Assembly: GCF_017876655.1 (NCBI RefSeq)
Contig: NZ_JAGIOK010000001.1
Span: 1,426,001 to 1,490,000, forward strand
Length of the DNA: 64,000 nt
Reading direction: 5' to 3'
From: Microbacterium imperiale
GTDB lineage: Bacteria; Actinomycetota; Actinomycetes; Actinomycetales; Microbacteriaceae
Shown here: piece after piece, positions 61,768 through 64,000 of the stretch
Layout of the letters: every line of letters begins with the position of its first letter
Position numbering within the stretch: the first letter of the stretch is position 1
The notes under the pieces: model-generated
What the model was told of the DNA's origin: nothing
What the model saw: the letters and a program-made list of their open reading frames with translations, nothing else
Database searches by the model: none
Made by a program: the position numbers and the translations under genes

Positions 61768-62075
61768 TACTCGGTCTCTTCCTTCGCGGCCTCGGTGGCG
61801 TCATCCGCCTTCTTGGCCTTGGTCTTCTTCGCCTTCGGCGCCTCGGCGACGGGCGTGGCACGGATGCCGAGCTCGCGCTCGCGGATCACCGTGTAGAGCC
61901 GCGCGATGTCGCGCTTGACCGCACGGATGCGGCCGTGGCTCTCGAGCTGGCCGGTGGCCGACTGGAAGCGCAGGTTGAACAGCTCTTCCTTGGCCTTGCG
62001 CAGCTCCTCCACGAGGCGCTGGTCTTCGAACGTGTCGAGCTCGCTCGGGGCGAGCGTCTTGGTGCCGACAGCCAT
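61767..62075 (-). CDS. rpmC: 50S ribosomal protein L29 with a Lys/Ala-rich C-terminal tail
   Basis: 102 residues. The L29 helices are at 1-72: [40 protein letters not shown], and [20 protein letters not shown]. The last 30 residues ([20 protein letters not shown]) are an extension absent from E. coli L29 (63 residues). Sits at the exit tunnel rim where the tail could meet nascent-chain factors (inference). Confidence 0.97.
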   Translation of the reverse strand: MAVGTKTLAPSELDTFEDQRLVEELRKAKEELFNLRFQSATGQLESHGRIRAVKRDIARLYTVIRERELGIRATPVAEAPKAKKTKAKKADDATEAAKEETE

Positions 62076-62494
62076 TACGCGTCGCCCTCCTCGCGCTTGA
62101 TGATGCGTGCCTTGAGCGGCAGCTTGTGAATGGCACGGGTCAGGGCCTCGCGAGCGAGCTCCTCGTTGACACCGGCGACCTCGAAGAGGACGCGACCCGG
62201 CTTGACGTTCGCGACCCACCACTCCGGCGAACCCTTACCGGAACCCATGCGGGTTTCGGCCGGCTTCTTGGTCAGCGGTCGGTCGGGGTAGATGTTGATC
62301 CACACCTTGCCGCCACGCTTGATGTGACGCGTCATGGCGATACGAGCGGACTCGATCTGACGGTTCGTCACGTAAGCGGGCGTGAGAGCCTGGATGCCGA
62401 ACTCGCCGAAGGAGACCTTCGTGCCGCCGGTGGCCTGGCCATCGCGCTTGGGGTGGTGCTGCTTGCGGTACTTGACCTTGCGGGGGATAAGCAT
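62075..62494 (-). CDS. rplP: 50S ribosomal protein L16
   Basis: 139 residues: [40 protein letters not shown] and [20 protein letters not shown]. Organises the A-site tRNA region of the 50S subunit. One-base overlaps on both sides. Confidence 0.99.
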   Translation of the reverse strand: MLIPRKVKYRKQHHPKRDGQATGGTKVSFGEFGIQALTPAYVTNRQIESARIAMTRHIKRGGKVWINIYPDRPLTKKPAETRMGSGKGSPEWWVANVKPGRVLFEVAGVNEELAREALTRAIHKLPLKARIIKREEGDA

Positions 62495-63252
62495 CAGGCC
62501 GACGCTCCTTCTGCCACGGGGGCCTCGTTGCGGGGGCCGCGACGGCGGTCACCGCGGTCATCGCGACCACGCGAGGTCTTCGGCGCGTTCGCCTGCTCGC
62601 GAGCGAGCTCCTTGGCCGTCAGGTCGCCCTTGTAGATCCAGACCTTCACACCGATGCGGCCGAAGGTGGTCTTGGCCTCGTAGAAGCCGTAGTCGATGTT
62701 CGCGCGGAGCGTGTGCAGGGGCACGCGGCCCTCGCGGTAGAACTCCGAGCGGCTCATCTCCGCGCCGCCGAGACGGCCCGAGACCTGGATGCGGATGCCC
62801 TTGGCGCCGGCGCGCTGCGCGCCCTGCAGACCCTTGCGCATCGCGCGGCGGAAGGCCACGCGAGCCGAGAGCTGCTCGGCGATGCCCTGGGCGACCAGCT
62901 GAGCGTCGGCCTCGGGGTTCTTGACCTCGAGGATGTTCAGCTGGATCTGCTTGCCGGTGAGCTTCTCGAGGTCGGCGCGGATGCGCTCGGCCTCGGCGCC
63001 ACGGCGACCGATCACGATGCCCGGACGGGCGGTGTGGATGTCGACGCGGACGCGGTCACGGGTGCGCTCGATCTCGATGTTGCTGACGCCGGCGCGGTCG
63101 AGCGACGTGGTCAGCAGTCGGCGGATCTTGATGTCCTCGGCGACGTAGTCGGCGTAACGCTGGCCCGGCTTGGTCGAGTCCGAGAACCAACGCGACACGT
63201 GGTCCGTGGTGATGCCGAGGCGGAAGCCGTACGGGTTGACTTTCTGTCCCAT
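62494..63252 (-). CDS. rpsC: 30S ribosomal protein S3
   Basis: 252 residues: [20 protein letters not shown], the KH motif [20 protein letters not shown], and [20 protein letters not shown]. The tail beyond 215 is Arg/Asp-rich ([16 protein letters not shown]). Part of the mRNA entry helicase. Confidence 0.99.
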   Translation of the reverse strand: MGQKVNPYGFRLGITTDHVSRWFSDSTKPGQRYADYVAEDIKIRRLLTTSLDRAGVSNIEIERTRDRVRVDIHTARPGIVIGRRGAEAERIRADLEKLTGKQIQLNILEVKNPEADAQLVAQGIAEQLSARVAFRRAMRKGLQGAQRAGAKGIRIQVSGRLGGAEMSRSEFYREGRVPLHTLRANIDYGFYEAKTTFGRIGVKVWIYKGDLTAKELAREQANAPKTSRGRDDRGDRRRGPRNEAPVAEGASA

Positions 63253-63650
63253 TACTTGCTCGCCTTCTTGCTCGTACCGGCGGTCGCGGCATCCGCGTCC
63301 TCCGGCGTCGACAGCACGACCGTGATGTGGCTCGTGCGCTTCTTGATCTGGAAGGCGCGACCCTGGGCACGGGGCTGGAAACGCTTGAGCGTCGTGCCCT
63401 CGTCCACGTACGCGTTCTTCACGTACAGGTCGGCCTCGTCCAGGAACTCGTTGTCCTTGTCGGCCTTCACGCGAGCGTTGGCGACCGCCGAGGCGACGAG
63501 CTTGTAGATCGGCTCGCTGGCGCTCTGCGGGGCGAACTTCAGGATGGCGAGAGCCTCCTGAGCCTGCTTGCCCTTGATGAGCGCGACGACACGACGAGCC
63601 TTCTGAGGGGTCACGCGGATGTGCTTCACGCGTGCGGTGGATTCCACCAT
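63252..63650 (-). CDS. rplV: 50S ribosomal protein L22
   Basis: 132 residues: [60 protein letters not shown], and [19 protein letters not shown]; its hairpin lines the exit tunnel (macrolide site). Confidence 0.99.
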   Translation of the reverse strand: MVESTARVKHIRVTPQKARRVVALIKGKQAQEALAILKFAPQSASEPIYKLVASAVANARVKADKDNEFLDEADLYVKNAYVDEGTTLKRFQPRAQGRAFQIKKRTSHITVVLSTPEDADAATAGTSKKASK

Positions 63651-63688
63651 GTCTCTCCTCCTCTGTCCTCTCTAGAACTGCCCCCGCG

Positions 63689-63970
63689 TCAGCGGCGGCG
63701 GCCCTTCTTGTCGTCCTTCACGTGGCCGCGGAAGGTGCGGGTGGGCGCGAATTCGCCCAGCTTGTGGCCGACCATGGTCTCGGACACGAACACGGGGATG
63801 TGCTTGCGTCCGTCGTGCACGGCGATCGTGTGGCCGAGCATGGCCGGGATGATCATCGAACGGCGCGACCAGGTCTTGATGACGTTCTTGGAGCCGGCTT
63901 CGTTCTGCGCGACCACCTTGCGAAGCAGGTGCTCGTCGACGAAGGGGCCCTTCTTCAGGCTGCGAGGCAT
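63689..63970 (-). CDS. rpsS: 30S ribosomal protein S19
   Basis: 93 residues: [60 protein letters not shown]. Standard length; AGGAAG before the ATG. Confidence 0.99.
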   Translation of the reverse strand: MPRSLKKGPFVDEHLLRKVVAQNEAGSKNVIKTWSRRSMIIPAMLGHTIAVHDGRKHIPVFVSETMVGHKLGEFAPTRTFRGHVKDDKKGRRR

Positions 63971-63982
63971 CTTCCTCTACTC

Positions 63983-64000
63983 CTACTTGCGCTTCTTGCC
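63983..64000 (-). CDS. rplB: 50S ribosomal protein L2, last codons only
   Basis: The window ends inside a minus-strand frame reading Gly-Lys-Lys-Arg-Lys-stop, the usual C-terminus of L2, which precedes rpsS in the S10 operon. The rest lies beyond base 64000. Confidence 0.85.
   Translation of the reverse strand, partial: GKKRK

Noticed and set aside
1..64000. CRISPR array, tRNA, rRNA, prophage, riboswitch
   Set aside because: No regularly spaced repeats, cloverleaf sequences, phage structural genes or recognisable riboswitch cores were seen on reading both strands; a covariance-model scan could still find a small RNA.

Overview
The window reads as one chromosomal segment of a high-G+C actinobacterium, most likely a Microbacteriaceae member such as Microbacterium (inference). 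Evidence: very strong G/C third-position bias, an actinobacterial S10-spc-alpha ribosomal layout, a DUF222/HNH (13E12-type) gene, sortase-type LPATG surface proteins, many leaderless promoters (a TANNNT-like -10 ending exactly six bases before the start codon), and a strongly over-used heptamer GGATGCC/GGCATCC.

Layout. 1-892: an IS5-family (IS427-like) transposase split by a +1 frame change. 1121-9622: an exopolysaccharide locus (priming sugar transferase, GT4, a double-GT4 fusion, Wzx-like flippase, GT2, Wzy-like polymerase); from about 2700 its G+C is visibly lower, so it looks horizontally acquired. 9623-10178: non-coding with a possible DUF1905-like remnant. 10179-18244: DUF222/HNH, a frameshifted SRPBCC pseudogene, aldo/keto reductase, an Ala/Gly-rich unknown, SelO, a small membrane protein, UDP-sugar dehydrogenase, hotdog thioesterase and a three-helix-bundle protein. 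18188-25389 (minus): an eight-gene, translationally coupled Mrp-type cation/proton antiporter operon with three ND-like subunits. 25461-35404: an araD-type epimerase with a LacI-type operator, VanZ/RDD membrane protein, VOC-MerR(TipA) pair, alpha/beta hydrolase, Gfo/Idh oxidoreductase, a Mn/Zn ABC transporter, a spore-photoproduct-lyase-like radical SAM protein, and a VanZ protein coupled to a universal stress protein.

36182-44819 is a surface/polysaccharide neighbourhood: membrane-anchored GH6 glycosidase, orphan OmpR-type regulator with a long Pro/Ala/Gln linker, processive GT2 synthase, two related lipoproteins, a DUF4012 protein and two related LPATG proteins, closed by a strong UUCG-loop terminator. 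No characterised system is recognised that has this set, so it is the best candidate here for an undescribed system. 44916-50384 holds an endonuclease/exonuclease/phosphatase-fold protein, TruA, a PfkB kinase, an acyltransferase-SGNH protein with a tiny upstream ORF, and a tandem GNAT protein.

50484-64000 (all minus) is the ribosomal superoperon read from its 3' end: infA-rpmJ-rpsM-rpsK-rpoA-rplQ with its own promoter; secY-adk-map-dsbA-like, separated from rplO by a perfect hairpin; and rplB(end)-rpsS-rplV-rpsC-rplP-rpmC-rpsQ-rplN-rplX-rplE-rpsH-rplF-rplR-rpsE-rpmD-rplO. rpsN (S14), usual between rplE and rpsH, is absent. No tRNA, rRNA, CRISPR array or prophage was seen.
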